NCBI GenBank assembly: GCA_001899235.1
Contig: MKVR01000050.1
Coordinates: 242,765-306,764, forward strand
Direction of reading: 5' to 3'
DNA from: Nitrosospira sp. 56-18
Lineage (GTDB): Bacteria; Pseudomonadota; Gammaproteobacteria; Burkholderiales; Nitrosomonadaceae
DNA length: 64,000 nucleotides
Shown here: positions 63,188 through 64,000 of the stretch, in pieces
Layout of the letters: each line of letters opens with the position of its first letter
Numbering within the stretch: position 1 is the first letter of the stretch
Position numbers and translations under genes: made by a program
Notes under the pieces: model-generated
Database searches by the model: none
Told to the model about the DNA's origin: nothing
The model's input: only the letters and a program-made list of their open reading frames with translations

Positions 63188-63913
63188 TCAAATCATACGA
63201 TGATAAATGCCATCGACCTGCAGCAAATGTCCGGATCGCTGGTCCACAAACCCCTGTTCGAGAGAAACAAGCTTGAATCCTTTCTCCGTTAAAAGACCGT
63301 GCAAATCATCGAAAAGCACCTGTCCGTCATAGAGCGGTATAAGAGACATTTCAAGCTGGATCATGCGCATGCGCTCAAGTGATTTTTCCGCTCCTTTTAT
63401 CACCTTATGCTCAAACCCTTGCGTATCGACCTTGAGATAGACGTTATTCTGGACGGAGCAATAATTGTCTATTATTGAATCCAGCATCTTGACATCAGTT
63501 GTTTCACTCCCTATATAAGATGAACTGGGCGCCGAGTCTATGTGCGACGACAGCATGCCGAGTAACGAACTGCTGTGGGAATTTCCCGCGATATTGATAT
63601 TTGCTGTTCCATTCTTATCTCCCAAAGCAAAATTATTCACCTCCCATTTGGGATCGTGCGCGGCATTTTTCTTGAGCAACTCAAATGCTGCGCTTTGCGG
63701 TTCAAAAGATATGATGTTTCCGGAAAATCTCATATCTCTTCTCAGTTCCTGTCCATATTGACCTATATTGGCTCCGATATCGAGAACGGTATCGATAGCG
63801 TATTGCTCCATTAATCTTTTTCTTCTGGCAAGAGGATGAGTCAGGGGCTGAAAACGTAAGACATCATATCCTGTCCTCCTGAGTAAGCTTCGGAGTACTC
63901 GTTTTAATCTCAT
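63188..63913 (-). CDS. FkbM family methyltransferase
   Basis: IDTVLDIGANIGQYGQELRRDMRFSGNIISFEPQSAAFELL; LKVDTQGFEHKVIKGAEKSL. Confidence 0.93.
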   Translation of the reverse strand: MRLKRVLRSLLRRTGYDVLRFQPLTHPLARRKRLMEQYAIDTVLDIGANIGQYGQELRRDMRFSGNIISFEPQSAAFELLKKNAAHDPKWEVNNFALGDKNGTANINIAGNSHSSSLLGMLSSHIDSAPSSSYIGSETTDVKMLDSIIDNYCSVQNNVYLKVDTQGFEHKVIKGAEKSLERMRMIQLEMSLIPLYDGQVLFDDLHGLLTEKGFKLVSLEQGFVDQRSGHLLQVDGIYHRMI

Positions 63914-64000
63914 TGCCCGTTCCTTGATTTAGTCATTTTTTTGAAACTTCCAAACCATCGCAGACCGTCCATTCCGCAGCGACCTGCAATATATCTTTTC

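Overview
The window (about 64 kb) begins with the 3' part of an atpIBEFHA ATP synthase operon on the minus strand. The rest is a very large extracellular-polysaccharide / exosortase-A (PEP-CTERM) locus. Gene content and codon style suggest a betaproteobacterium of the Nitrosospira/Nitrosomonadaceae type (inference, not tested). The locus holds glycosyltransferases, two Wzx-like flippases, two O-antigen-ligase-like proteins, APS kinase plus sulfotransferase, a carbamoyltransferase/DUF5989/SxtJ-like triad, an acyl-carrier-protein operon with exosortase-A-associated hydrolases, PrsT, tviB/tviC-like genes, rfbBDAC, manC, galE, wecB, fcl, a Gfo/Idh + TIM-barrel + DUF354 trio, a PslG-like glycosidase and four PEP-CTERM proteins. 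The exosortase gene itself is not in the window. One tRNA-Val(GAC) is present. Non-coding structure includes a 201-bp MITE-like element with an 8-bp target duplication, a dispersed TTAA-bounded repeat family whose copies or ends all lie next to PEP-CTERM genes, a second dispersed repeat (two copies about 40 kb apart), an IS256-type transposase remnant, a cluster of three inverted repeats upstream of an FxDxF PEP-CTERM gene, and small ORFs missing from the supplied track. I see no CRISPR array, rRNA or intact transposase. All family names come from reading the translated sequence; no database search was run.
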